Below, in pieces: positions 51,660 through 60,191 of a DNA stretch of 64,000 bases. The DNA comes from Planctomycetota bacterium. GTDB lineage: Bacteria; Planctomycetota; UBA1135; GCA-002686595. The DNA lies in NCBI GenBank assembly GCA_012959525.1, contig DUDB01000069.1, positions 1 through 64,000 of the forward strand. The letters run 5' to 3'. The number at the start of each line of letters is the position of its first letter. Positions within the stretch are counted from its first letter, which is position 1. The notes below the pieces were generated by a model. It ran no database searches. It was not told where the DNA came from and saw only the letters and a list, made by a program, of their open reading frames with translations. The position numbers and the translations under genes are program-made.

Positions 51660-52263
51660 GCGATGACGGGTTCTTGGGCTTCGGCGGGGTCGGGGGCGAC
51701 TTCGACCCTGGATCGGGCTTGCCCTCAGACCTGGATGCCGACTGCCCCACATCCCCCTCGGAGGGATTGCTTGCCTGCGATGCTGCCGCCCCTAGATGTT
51801 CCATGCCAAGACCCTCCGCGCCATCAGACTGACCGAGAGGAGCCGGGTTGTCGCAAACGAGTGCGCGCATGGAACGGCCGGGCTTGAACTTGACGACGCG
51901 CTTAGCCGGTACGTCGACCGCTTCGAGGGTGCGTGGATTCTGGGCCTTGCGCGCAAGACGCTGACGCACTTCAAACACACCAAACTCGCGGAACTCCAAC
52001 CTGTGGCCGAGAGCCAGCTCTCCCACGACCTCATCGAGGAAGAGCTCAAGTACTTCCTTGACGAGCACCTTGGTCATGCGCGCTCCCTTGAGTCGTTCCA
52101 GCCGAGCCTTGGCCTTCTTGGCGCGCTCGCCCCCGCGAGCCAGATCCGCTCCCACCTGATCCTGGGCCACCTGAAACTTCTCGTCTTGGGAGCGATTGAT
52201 CTGCTCAGTGATGCGCGCAACCAACTCTCGCTTGGTTGTGGTCTGGGCAGATGTAGAGGCCAT
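51652..52263 (-). CDS. HU/IHF-family protein with N-terminal insertion and C-terminal tail
   Basis: This 203-aa protein starts at ATG 52263. HU features are KRELVARITEQIN (11-23), a second helix VLVKEVLELFLDEVVGELALG, the beta strands HRLEFREFGVFEVRQRLARKAQNP (88-110, cited in part), the DNA-binding arm region and KPGRSMRALV (127-136). Between the first two helices lies an extra segment of about 36 residues (about 27-63), rich in Ala, Lys and Glu. After 137 comes a Ser/Pro/Gly-rich tail (to 203) that ends KPKNPSSPF. It has its own strong promoter. HU function in DNA bending is likely; the insertion is unusual and may alter dimer contacts. Confidence 0.85.
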   Translation of the reverse strand: MASTSAQTTTKRELVARITEQINRSQDEKFQVAQDQVGADLARGGERAKKAKARLERLKGARMTKVLVKEVLELFLDEVVGELALGHRLEFREFGVFEVRQRLARKAQNPRTLEAVDVPAKRVVKFKPGRSMRALVCDNPAPLGQSDGAEGLGMEHLGAAASQASNPSEGDVGQSASRSEGKPDPGSKSPPTPPKPKNPSSPF

Positions 52264-52362
52264 GGTCGGTAAGGGTCCGGGCAGGAAGGACAATCGGTGC
52301 CGTTGAAGCCGGAGGGCAGGCGACAGCGGGAGGGCGGGGCGCTCTCCCCATCCTCCAAACGG

Positions 52363-52391
52363 ATGATCCCTCGCCATCAAGTTCTTGTCAA
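52363..52391 (-). promoter_or_regulatory. Promoter of the HU-like gene
   Basis: On the minus strand a perfect -35 TTGACA (complement of 52386-52391) is followed after 17 bases by GATCAT (complement of 52363-52368). It lies in the 183-base gap between dtd and the HU-like start, giving a leader of about 90 nt. Confidence 0.65.
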
Positions 52392-52446
52392 GACTGGACT
52401 TGCGTCGCTTCGGGTCGCGGCGTTCGGAGGGCGCGCGCGGCTCCAA

Positions 52447-52884
52447 TCAACTCTCTAGGACAAAGGTCACGGGGCCGTCATTGAGCAGCTCGACGGCCAT
52501 TTGGGCCCCGAACACACCTCTGGAGCAGGGCACCCCCAGGGCCTCCAGGGCCTCGACGAAGCACTCGTATAGCGGCTCGGCAAGGCTCGCCTCCAAGGCC
52601 TGGTCGAATGAGGGCCGGCGTCCGCGGCGGCCGTCCGCAGCGAGGGTGAACTGACTCACCACGAGCAGCTCTCCACCCACCTGATCGAGAGAGAGATTCA
52701 TGCGTCCCTGGTCGTCGGGGAAGTACCGCAAGCGACCAACGCGCTCAGCCAAAGCCCTGGCCCTGGCCTCGTCATCCCCATCCAGGATCCCCACCAGGAC
52801 CAGCGCACCTCTGCCGATCTGAGCCACCCGAGCACCTTCCACATCAACACTTGCCTGCGTCACCCTCTGGATGACGGCCTTCAA
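52447..52884 (-). CDS. dtd: D-aminoacyl-tRNA deacylase
   Basis: DTD removes D-amino acids (and glycine mischarged on tRNA-Ala) from tRNA. The 145-aa product starts MKAVIQRVTQASVDVEG, has VSQFTLAADGRRGRRPSFDQA (about 75-95; family SQFTLxxD) and DGPVTFVLES at the end, where the family has NGPVT with its Gly-cis-Pro. It overlaps the upstream TPR lipoprotein gene by 4 bases, so they are an operon with trpS. Confidence 0.95.
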   Translation of the reverse strand: MKAVIQRVTQASVDVEGARVAQIGRGALVLVGILDGDDEARARALAERVGRLRYFPDDQGRMNLSLDQVGGELLVVSQFTLAADGRRGRRPSFDQALEASLAEPLYECFVEALEALGVPCSRGVFGAQMAVELLNDGPVTFVLES

Positions 52885-54077
52885 TTCTCTGCACCGTCAT
52901 CGTGCTCCGGGTCAACCGTTCCCTTCGGCTGACCCGCGCCTTCCAAGTGAACACGGGCACGCACACTCTGCAGCAACCCTGCGAGATCTCCCTGGTGCGC
53001 GGCGGCGTCCACCACCTCCTGCCAGCGTTCCTGAGCTAGATCCAGGTGTTTCTTCGCTCGCTCCTGTTCCTCAGGACGTTTAGGACTACCGGCCAGCTGC
53101 CCGTGCAAGAGAGCCTGCTGCACGATGGGCAAGAGAGCCTCAGGGTCGGCCAACTCCGCTCGCCGAGCCGTGTCCAGGGAGTCTTCGATCCGCCCTTGCT
53201 CGTGCTGGGCCACAGCCATGACGGCCAAGCGTCTCGCGCGTCCGACCTGCTGGCCAGCGTGGGTCAGCAGAAGAGCCTCCGCCTCCTCTGCCAGGCCTAG
53301 CCGTACCCACATGAGCGCCAGGTCCACCTCATCTTGCATGCGCCGGACATGGGCTACCCTCGGATCCCCACGGGTCTGGTCCAGCCAATGCTCCAAGGCG
53401 ATGGCAGCCTGAGCCACGTCTCCCTCCTGGGCCAGGATCCAGGCCTCCAGATGACGGGCACGCAGGTGGGACGGATCGAGCTCCAGAGCCCGGGCCAATG
53501 CCGCGCGAGCAGCAGGCCAGCGATCCGCCAGCTGACGATCGCCCAGCAGGACGTGGGCCCGGGTGTAGTGTGCCCAGGCGTTATCCCGGTCCAGGGTCAG
53601 AGCGTCATCGAGCAGTGCAAGGGCCTCGTCACCTTCCATCAGCCGCGCCGCGAGGATCAGGTTTGCCGGTGTGGGATCGGATTGGGCTCGCTCCGCATGG
53701 GCCGTCACGAGGGGCTCGGTCTCCTGCCCCACCTGCTCAGCCCGCTCCCATTCGAGATCCTGCAACCAGAATCCGAGCTCAAGATTGTCCCTGGCGTCCC
53801 GGGCCACAGGCCTCAACAGGTCCAGGGCCGCCTCCAGCCTGCCCTCGTCGTAGTAGGTGCGTGCAGCACGCAAGGCCAGTTCCTCCCCAGGGTCGAACTC
53901 GGCACCGGGGGATTGCCAGGTCGCTTCCCAGCGTGGCCGGTGGCTGGAACAGGAGGCGCACAGGCAAGACAGCAGAGCCAGAGCAGACCACACCTTGCGT
54001 CGTGAAGGACGCCTCGCGGCCGGGGGTGCAGGGCCCCTCGGCGCGCTGGCCGACGTGAGCGTCGACAAGTTCATCAT
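52881..54077 (-). CDS. TPR-repeat lipoprotein
   Basis: This 398-aa protein has an N-terminal signal with lipobox-like LCASC (about 39-43) and Arg-rich n-region, then helical tetratricopeptide-type repeats, for example WAHYTRAHVLLGDRQLADRW (168 onward), AARAALARALELDPSHLRARHLEAW and AHVRRMQDEVDLALMWVRLGL. The exact family is not recognised. It lies between another lipoprotein and dtd with 4-base overlaps at both ends. A scaffold or envelope-assembly role is plausible. Confidence 0.75.
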   Translation of the reverse strand: MMNLSTLTSASAPRGPAPPAARRPSRRKVWSALALLSCLCASCSSHRPRWEATWQSPGAEFDPGEELALRAARTYYDEGRLEAALDLLRPVARDARDNLELGFWLQDLEWERAEQVGQETEPLVTAHAERAQSDPTPANLILAARLMEGDEALALLDDALTLDRDNAWAHYTRAHVLLGDRQLADRWPAARAALARALELDPSHLRARHLEAWILAQEGDVAQAAIALEHWLDQTRGDPRVAHVRRMQDEVDLALMWVRLGLAEEAEALLLTHAGQQVGRARRLAVMAVAQHEQGRIEDSLDTARRAELADPEALLPIVQQALLHGQLAGSPKRPEEQERAKKHLDLAQERWQEVVDAAAHQGDLAGLLQSVRARVHLEGAGQPKGTVDPEHDDGAEN

Positions 54078-54664
54078 CGCGGTGTTTGGGAACCAGGAAG
54101 GGACGCCCCATCGACATGCGATCCGTTCCTGACCTGGCCGCGAAATAGCAGCCGGGGACCACGCTGCTCGGTCCCATCAGTGTCCTTCCACAGGGCGTTT
54201 CCCTCTGCCGTCACGATCACTTCGCTCAAACCCGCGCGCAGCACCATGCGGATTTCCTTGTAGGCCGCCAGGTTCCAGGCGTCGATCTGGGCGCGGAGCA
54301 ACTCTTGCCCATTGGTGCCTGCACGGTGTTTCAGCACCAGCTCCAGGCCGTCAGTGGTCGGAAGCTCGGTGCGTTCAAAGAGCGCATCATCGAGAGTCAT
54401 GACGCAGTGCTCCACCAACCCCGCAGGCCCCTCGATAGTGATGAGGTCCGCCAGCAGGATGGCGCGGCCCAAGAACGCATCGGTCCAAGGAGTCGGCAGG
54501 ACCCTGGTCGGAGGCACGCGGCCCTCTGGGGCCGGATCAGGCGCGGCAGTCGCCGGTGCCCGCGGGACGGCCGAGGCCTTGGCGTCCCCGCCGGGACCCG
54601 CACAAGCGACGAGCATCAGGGACGCCACGAGGGGGAGTAGATGGGGAAGAAGACTTGGTTTCAT
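54074..54664 (-). CDS. Putative lipoprotein of unknown function
   Basis: This 196-aa protein starts at ATG 54664 with a good GAGGAG Shine-Dalgarno 8 bases upstream; an alternative TTG start at 54679 is less likely. The signal peptide has the lipobox LVAC (about 18-21), and then a Pro/Ala-rich linker precedes a domain with VEHCVMTLDDALFERTELPT and LVLKHRAGTNGQELLRAQI. No family is recognised. It follows trpS by 11 bases and overlaps the TPR lipoprotein by 4 bases. Confidence 0.65.
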   Translation of the reverse strand: MKPSLLPHLLPLVASLMLVACAGPGGDAKASAVPRAPATAAPDPAPEGRVPPTRVLPTPWTDAFLGRAILLADLITIEGPAGLVEHCVMTLDDALFERTELPTTDGLELVLKHRAGTNGQELLRAQIDAWNLAAYKEIRMVLRAGLSEVIVTAEGNALWKDTDGTEQRGPRLLFRGQVRNGSHVDGASLPGSQTPR

Positions 54665-54675
54665 GGGGTTTCTCC

Positions 54676-55659
54676 TCAACGTAATCCGCAGGCGATCAGG
54701 GCTCGATCACGGGTGGCAGAGGCTCGCTCGCGGGCCTTTAGAGCGCCGAGCGCCAGGGCTCGATCCACCTCGGCGGGGTCGGCCAGCAGCTCGCGGCGCC
54801 GCTCACGTGCGGGACTGAACTGCTCATCGATGGCCTCGATCAGGCGCATTTTCAAGTGGCCATAGCCCGGAGCGCCCTCGCCCCCGGCACGCAGGCGCTC
54901 CCCCCACTCCGCCAGTTCGCCCGCCTCCAGGAACAGAGAGAGGAAATCAAACAGGAGGACACCTTCAGGATCCTTGGGCTCTTCCGGCGCACGCGAATCC
55001 GTGACAATGCGCCCAACAGCTTTCTTGAGCGCCTTGCCCTCCTCGAAAATCCACAGGCCGTTGCCGTAGGATTTGCTCATCTTCTCGCCATCGAGCCCCG
55101 GCACGCGAGCCATCTTGCCCGACTCGGGCAGACGCGCCTCAGGCCGCACGAAGACCTCGCCGTAGGTCGAGTTGAAGTAGCCCGCCATGTCCTGGGCCAT
55201 CTCCAGATGCTGCACCTGATCCTTGCCCACGGGCACGATGGTCGAGTCGTAGGCCAGGATGTCCGCGGCCATCAGGATCGGGTAGGTGAAGAGCCCCACG
55301 ACGGGCTTGATCCCATGGGCCATCTTGTCCTTGTAGGAGTGGGCACGCTCAAGGAGTCCCATGCCCGTGACCGTGGACAAGAGCCAGGTCAACTCGGTCA
55401 CTTCGGGCACGTCACTCTGCCGGAAGAACGCCACGCGCTCGGGGTCAAGGCCTAGGGCCATGTAACCCACGGCCACCTCACGCACGTTATCGCGGAGAAC
55501 CTCCGGGTCCCGGGTGGACGTCAGCGCGTGATAGTCCGCGATAAAATAGAAGTGCTCCCCCTCTTCGTCCTGAGAGGCGATGTGCTGGCGCATGGCACCG
55601 AAGTAGTTGCCCAGGTGTAGCTGGCCGCTGGACTGGATACCGGAGAGAAACGTGTTCAT
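54676..55659 (-). CDS. trpS: Tryptophanyl-tRNA synthetase
   Basis: This class I synthetase charges tRNA-Trp. The 327-aa product starts at ATG 55659 (MNTFLSGIQSSGQLHLGNYFG), with the HIGH-like HLGN (15-18), FTYPILMAADILAY and KMSKS (193-197), which are diagnostic. A longer in-frame start exists upstream but has no homology and would overlap the divergent lipoprotein. First gene of the trpS-lipoprotein-TPR-dtd operon. Confidence 0.98.
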   Translation of the reverse strand: MNTFLSGIQSSGQLHLGNYFGAMRQHIASQDEEGEHFYFIADYHALTSTRDPEVLRDNVREVAVGYMALGLDPERVAFFRQSDVPEVTELTWLLSTVTGMGLLERAHSYKDKMAHGIKPVVGLFTYPILMAADILAYDSTIVPVGKDQVQHLEMAQDMAGYFNSTYGEVFVRPEARLPESGKMARVPGLDGEKMSKSYGNGLWIFEEGKALKKAVGRIVTDSRAPEEPKDPEGVLLFDFLSLFLEAGELAEWGERLRAGGEGAPGYGHLKMRLIEAIDEQFSPARERRRELLADPAEVDRALALGALKARERASATRDRALIACGLR

Positions 55660-55858
55660 TTCAGCGCAGTGTAGGGCGCAAGGGGTGCCAGGAAGGAGGC
55701 CAACAGGCACCGAGGTCGGGGACGGAGATCCGCGCACCCGGCACCGTGGCGAATCGGACAGTAGCAACGGTTTCGGGGGGCTACAACCGAAGGCTCCCAC
55801 CGATCCATCCCCCCCATGCTTGCAATGCCAGCGGTGGGCTCGACAATCCACCCCTCCC

Positions 55859-57409
55859 ATGCGACTTCGCCCAAACTCGAGAGGCCCCCGGCGGACGCCC
55901 AGCAGACGCCGGGCGTCCTCACTTTGGATGAGCCTGCTGGCCGGGGCCCTCGCAGGGTGCGCGGGCCCCGGCCAGGAGCGGCACCTAGCACCGCTGATCA
56001 GCGAGCTCTCCACGGCCGGAGGCGAGCGCGAGATGGAAGCACTGGGCGGTGCGGTCGTGGTACGCCGCAAGGTGGAGAACGGCGCGGTCACATACTGGGC
56101 CCTTCGGCCCCTGGCTTCCCACGCGCGCAGCAGCCCCGAGCGCAGCGAGTCCTCATTTCTGCCTCCCTTCGGCAGCGTGGTGCTCACGCCGCGGGAGAGC
56201 ATCTATCAGTTGCTCCCCCTAGCCCGCTACTCGCGCCAGTACTACCCGGACGCGCCAGACACCTGGACCTTCTTCGGACTGCCCGGGTTCTATTGGTCGA
56301 AGACCAACGACGGACGCATCGTACGTGCCCTGGTTCCTATCGGCGGAGTGGTCGAGCACTTCCTCTCCTACGACCGGATGGTGTTCGTACTGATGCCTCT
56401 GTTCATCCGCTATGAGCGCAACGGTCGGGAGACCACACATTTCCTGTTTCCGTTCTTCTCCTGGTCTCGCCCGATCGAGAGTGACGACCCGGAGCGCGCA
56501 GAGAACGGGGGCGGTAACGACTGGCGCGTGTGGCCACTCGTTGGCGTCAACAGCTGGGAGGGCCGCTACAGGCGCTGGTTCTTTCTGTGGCCATTCTTTC
56601 ATTGGCAGAGCAACGACCTCGACCGCCCCGATGGCAATCAGGACAAGCGCTGGATGGTCTGGCCCCTCATCGGCGGTCATAAACGCGGAGCGACGACGAG
56701 CTGGATGGCGCTCTGGCCATTCTTCGGCTACTCGGCCAATTCGCAGAACGGGTTCTGGGCGTGGGACGGCCCCTGGCCCTTGGTGACCATCCAACGGGCG
56801 GGAGACACAGGCCAAGCCAGCCGCACGCGGGTGTGGCCGTTCTACTCGCACTTCGACGGAGACGGCATGACCTCAACCCACGTGTTGTGGCCCATCTTCA
56901 ATAAGCGGCGCGAGGTGTACGGAGATGTAGTCAAGGACACAACCCTGGTACTGCCCTTCTACCAGGCCTGGAACAAGCAAGGCCCCGAAGGCCCGAGCAG
57001 CTGGCGCAAGGTATTCCCCTTCTTCAGCCGGTACAAATCCGAAGCAGACGACGAGTCCTCCTTCGCCTTCCCCGACCCGAGCCCCTTCACCTGGCGGCTG
57101 GATTTCGTCGACGAGCACTACGCATGGATGTGGGAGTTGTACAGCCAACGCCGCACGGGCGAGCGCCTGCGCGAGCGCAGCTGGTTGGGCCTGTGGAGGC
57201 GGGAGAAGGGCGAGGGCGAAGATCGGCGCTCCATAGTGGGCCTCTGGGCCCGTCGCGACTATGTGGATGAGGGGGTGCCCACCATCGAACAGTCCGTACT
57301 GTTCGGGCTCTTGCGCTGGCGTTCGGGTCCCGAGGGCGTCACTCTTCTCAAACCGGCCTTTCCCGGTCCCGGTTGGCCCCTCAAGCGGACCGGCCGAACG
57401 GCCCAGTAG
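55859..57409 (+). CDS. WP[FL]F-repeat lipoprotein at head of Mla operon
   Basis: This 516-aa protein has an Arg-rich n-region, hydrophobic segment and lipobox LAGC (about 32-35) and so is a predicted lipoprotein. The body contains about ten copies of a short W-P-F/L-F/I/V motif spaced roughly 20-30 residues apart: FPFFSWSR, VWPLVGV, LWPFFHW, VWPLIGG, LWPFFGY, PWPLVTI, VWPFYSH, LWPIFNK, LPFYQAW and FPFFSRY. This suggests a repetitive beta structure (barrel or propeller). No known family is recognised. mlaE begins 14 bases after the stop, so it likely works with the transporter. The start ATG 55859 is chosen; 55928 is an alternative. Confidence 0.75.
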   Translation: MRLRPNSRGPRRTPSRRRASSLWMSLLAGALAGCAGPGQERHLAPLISELSTAGGEREMEALGGAVVVRRKVENGAVTYWALRPLASHARSSPERSESSFLPPFGSVVLTPRESIYQLLPLARYSRQYYPDAPDTWTFFGLPGFYWSKTNDGRIVRALVPIGGVVEHFLSYDRMVFVLMPLFIRYERNGRETTHFLFPFFSWSRPIESDDPERAENGGGNDWRVWPLVGVNSWEGRYRRWFFLWPFFHWQSNDLDRPDGNQDKRWMVWPLIGGHKRGATTSWMALWPFFGYSANSQNGFWAWDGPWPLVTIQRAGDTGQASRTRVWPFYSHFDGDGMTSTHVLWPIFNKRREVYGDVVKDTTLVLPFYQAWNKQGPEGPSSWRKVFPFFSRYKSEADDESSFAFPDPSPFTWRLDFVDEHYAWMWELYSQRRTGERLRERSWLGLWRREKGEGEDRRSIVGLWARRDYVDEGVPTIEQSVLFGLLRWRSGPEGVTLLKPAFPGPGWPLKRTGRTAQ

Positions 57410-57423
57410 CAGGGCCCCGATCC

Positions 57424-58266
57424 ATGGACTCCACCTCCGACATCCTGACCCTGGCGTTTGGAGCCAGCGTGCTCTACCTGCTCTATCAGATGCGCAGCTT
57501 CAGGAAGTTCCTGGGTGCTGCAGGCTTCCGGATCGAGCTGGGAATAAAGGTCCTACGTCGGCTGCACCACCTGCCTAGGCGCCGGCGCTGGTTCTTGGAC
57601 CAACTATTCACCAGCGGCATCATGAACGTGCACGTGGTGCTGCTCGTGGGCTTGTTCGTGGGAATGATCCTCTCCCTCCAGATGGGCATCGAGTTGGCCC
57701 GCTACGGACAGCAGGATCAGATCGGGGTCATCGTGGCCGCCTCCATGGCGCGGGAGATGGGCCCTTTCATCACCGCGGTCATCCTCGCCGCGACCGTGGG
57801 CAGCGCACTGGCTGCTGAGATCGGCACGATGAGCGTGGCCGATGAACTCTCGGCCCTCGAGGTCTTGTCCGTGGATAAAGTGTCTTTCCTGGTGCTTCCC
57901 AGGGTCGTGGCTCTGGCGATCATCGCTCCGTTCCTGACTGTTCTCTGCAACACGATCGGCATCCTTGGAGGAGGCTTCGTGGCCGGCTCGCAACTGCACG
58001 TGGGCTGGGGCCTCTACATGGACTCCGCCATTCAAGCCCTTCGTACGACAGGTGAGGTCATCCAGCTTCCCAAGGATGTCTTTGCGGGCCTGTTCAAGGC
58101 CAGCGTCTTTGGAGGGATCGTGGCGATCATCTCATGTTCGTGCGGATTGAAGGCCAAGGGTGGCGCCCTAGGTGTCGGCCGGGCCACGTCCCACGCCGTG
58201 CGCGACTCCATCATCGCAGTCATCGTGGCCAACTACTTCCTGACCTGGATTCTCTATCAGAACTGA
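57424..58266 (+). CDS. mlaE: MlaE-type ABC transporter permease
   Basis: This 280-aa membrane permease has about six hydrophobic segments. MlaE motifs are LFVGMILSLQMGIELARYGQ (about 77-96), MAREMGPFITAVILAATVGSALAAEIGTM (about 108-136) and DELSALEVL (EQ-loop-like). It starts at ATG 57424. It couples to the ATPase MlaF and the MCE protein MlaD for lipid transport across the envelope. Next gene mlaF begins 2 bases after its stop. Confidence 0.95.
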   Translation: MDSTSDILTLAFGASVLYLLYQMRSFRKFLGAAGFRIELGIKVLRRLHHLPRRRRWFLDQLFTSGIMNVHVVLLVGLFVGMILSLQMGIELARYGQQDQIGVIVAASMAREMGPFITAVILAATVGSALAAEIGTMSVADELSALEVLSVDKVSFLVLPRVVALAIIAPFLTVLCNTIGILGGGFVAGSQLHVGWGLYMDSAIQALRTTGEVIQLPKDVFAGLFKASVFGGIVAIISCSCGLKAKGGALGVGRATSHAVRDSIIAVIVANYFLTWILYQN

Positions 58267-58268
58267 CC

Positions 58269-59009
58269 ATGCCCAGTGACGCTGACACACTGATCAGGCT
58301 GGAAGGGGTGCACAAGTCCTTCGGGGACCAGCACATCCTGCGCGGGCTCAGCTTCGACGTGCGTCGTGGCCAGTGTCTGGGGGTGATGGGTGGCTCCGGC
58401 TCGGGCAAGTCCGTCACCCTCCGGCACGTGATCGGCCTGCTGCAGCCCGACGCCGGTCGCGTCGTGGTGGACGGGCAGGACATGGCCCAGACCAGCGAGG
58501 CCGACTTGGCCGCCCTGCGCAGGCGCATGGGCTACGTCTTCCAGGAGAGCGCCCTGATCAACTGGCTCACGGTGGCCGAGAACCTGGCCCTGCCCCTGGA
58601 GGAGACGACCGACCTGAAGCCCGCTGAGATCAGCGACCGGGTCGCGCACACCCTGGGCCTGGTGCACATTCCCGACGCCGCCGACAAATTCCCTAACGAG
58701 ATTTCAGGGGGCATGAAGAAGAGGGTGGGGTTGGCGCGAGCCTTGATCACCCAACCTGAAATCGTTCTGTACGACGAACCCAACGCGGGGCTGGACCCGC
58801 GTATTTCTCGCTCCATCAACGCGCTCATTCGCGAACTCTCCGACACCCTTGAAGTCACTTCGCTGGTCGTCGAGCACCGCATCGACTGCCTCAAGGCGGT
58901 GGCCGACGAGGTCATTTTTATGCACGCAGGTGTCGCCCTCGTGCGCGAGCCTATCGAGACGTTCTTCGATCCCGACGAACCCAAACTGAAGGAGTTCCTT
59001 GGCGTCTAG
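58269..59009 (+). CDS. mlaF: MlaF-type ABC transporter ATPase
   Basis: The 246-aa ATPase has Walker A GGSGSGKS (41-48), a Q-loop (FQESAL), signature ISGGMKKRVGLARAL (about 142-156) and Walker B IVLYDEPNAGLDP (about 162-174) with switch His in VVEHR. The GGMKKR signature is typical of the MlaF/Mkl subfamily. Start chosen at ATG 58269 (MPSDADTLIRLEGVHKSFG); the longer frame overlaps mlaE. Confidence 0.96.
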   Translation: MPSDADTLIRLEGVHKSFGDQHILRGLSFDVRRGQCLGVMGGSGSGKSVTLRHVIGLLQPDAGRVVVDGQDMAQTSEADLAALRRRMGYVFQESALINWLTVAENLALPLEETTDLKPAEISDRVAHTLGLVHIPDAADKFPNEISGGMKKRVGLARALITQPEIVLYDEPNAGLDPRISRSINALIRELSDTLEVTSLVVEHRIDCLKAVADEVIFMHAGVALVREPIETFFDPDEPKLKEFLGV

Positions 59010-59027
59010 CGCCCGGGAGACATCACC

Positions 59028-60191
59028 ATGCACACCAACCGTCACGTTCTCCTGGGTATCTTCTTCGTCTCCATCATCGCCCTGCTGGCGTGGTTCACCC
59101 TGTTCAAGACCGACTTCTCCTTGCTCGCCGAGCGTAAGCAGTGGAGCGTGCGCTTCGCTGAAGCAGGTGGACTGCGCAAGGGAGATTCGGTCCTAGTGGC
59201 AGGCATGCGCTGGGGCCGGGTCGAGGCCCTTACCTTCGACTCGAGCGCCGGGCCGGAAGAGCGCGTGGTGGTGAACCTCTCGCTGGACCGACCGGTAGAC
59301 CTCTACCCCGATTATGCCATTCGAATCGAGAGCGCCACCGTTCTGGGAGGCATGCAGCTATCCATCGAACCGGGCACCTTCCAGAGCGACACCATGGCAA
59401 AAGGTGCAAAACTGAATGGTGAGGTCGTCCCCGACGTGCTCAAAGCTATGGGCGGAGTGGTCTCCGAAAACCGCGAGACCCTGACGAACATGATTGCGGG
59501 GTTGGATCAGATCGTGAACGAGGTGCGCGGCGGCAAGGGCATCCTCTCGCGCCTGCTCTACGACGAGAACCTGGGAGAAGACCTCTCCAGAACCGTCAAC
59601 AGCCTGAATGAGACCTTCATCAATTTAACCGCCATCAGCGCGGATCTCCGCGATGGCAAAGGCACCCTCGGGCGCCTCCTGAAGGACGACGAGCTCTATC
59701 GCTCGATCCAGACGCTCGCCACCGAGATCACTGCGGTGGTCGATGACGTGCGCGAGGGCAAGGGGACGGTCGGTGCCCTGCTGTACGACGAGAACCTCGC
59801 CAGTGATTTCAAATCGGGCGTGGCTGACCTCTCGGACATCGTCCAACGCATCAATGCTGGCGAAGGCACCCTAGGCCTCCTCATCCGCGACGAGAAGATT
59901 GGTCAGAACCTTGAACGCATCACAACGGATCTGGCCGAGGGTCGCGGCACCCTGGGCAAGCTGCTCTCCGACGAGGAGATCTACACCAACTTGCGTGTGA
60001 TTTCCGAGGACCTGTCCGTGGCATCCGCCGCCCTGCGTGAGGGTCGCGGCACGATGAGCCGTCTGCTCTACGAGGACGAGCTGTACTCGGAGATGGAACG
60101 CGCCCTACACACCCTGACGGGTACCCTCGAGGAGGCGCGCGAGGCAGCCCCCATCAACACCTTCCTGAACACGCTCTTCCTGGGCTTCTAG
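59028..60191 (+). CDS. mlaD: MlaD-type MCE lipid-transport protein with GKGTLG repeats
   Basis: The 387-aa protein has one N-terminal membrane anchor (about 6-26), an MCE domain (about 38-115; LRKGDSVLVAGMRWGRVEAL) and a long helical C-terminal part. That part carries five copies of a G-[KER]-G-[ITR]-[LVMG]-x-x-LLxDExL motif at about 40-residue spacing, for example GKGILSRLLYDENL, GKGTLGRLLKDDEL and GRGTLGKLLSDEEI. Such repeats occur in other MCE proteins and may form a long bundle or tube. Stop codons overlap ribE on the other strand by 4 bases. Confidence 0.93.
   Translation: MHTNRHVLLGIFFVSIIALLAWFTLFKTDFSLLAERKQWSVRFAEAGGLRKGDSVLVAGMRWGRVEALTFDSSAGPEERVVVNLSLDRPVDLYPDYAIRIESATVLGGMQLSIEPGTFQSDTMAKGAKLNGEVVPDVLKAMGGVVSENRETLTNMIAGLDQIVNEVRGGKGILSRLLYDENLGEDLSRTVNSLNETFINLTAISADLRDGKGTLGRLLKDDELYRSIQTLATEITAVVDDVREGKGTVGALLYDENLASDFKSGVADLSDIVQRINAGEGTLGLLIRDEKIGQNLERITTDLAEGRGTLGKLLSDEEIYTNLRVISEDLSVASAALREGRGTMSRLLYEDELYSEMERALHTLTGTLEEAREAAPINTFLNTLFLGF

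Noticed and set aside
53334-54005. 223-codon open frame on the plus strand
   Set aside because: It is antisense to the TPR lipoprotein, which has a lipobox, repeats and operon overlaps supporting the minus strand.
55660-56202. N-terminal extension of trpS
   Set aside because: It overlaps the divergent lipoprotein gene and lacks homology; TrpS begins at MNTFLSGIQSSG.
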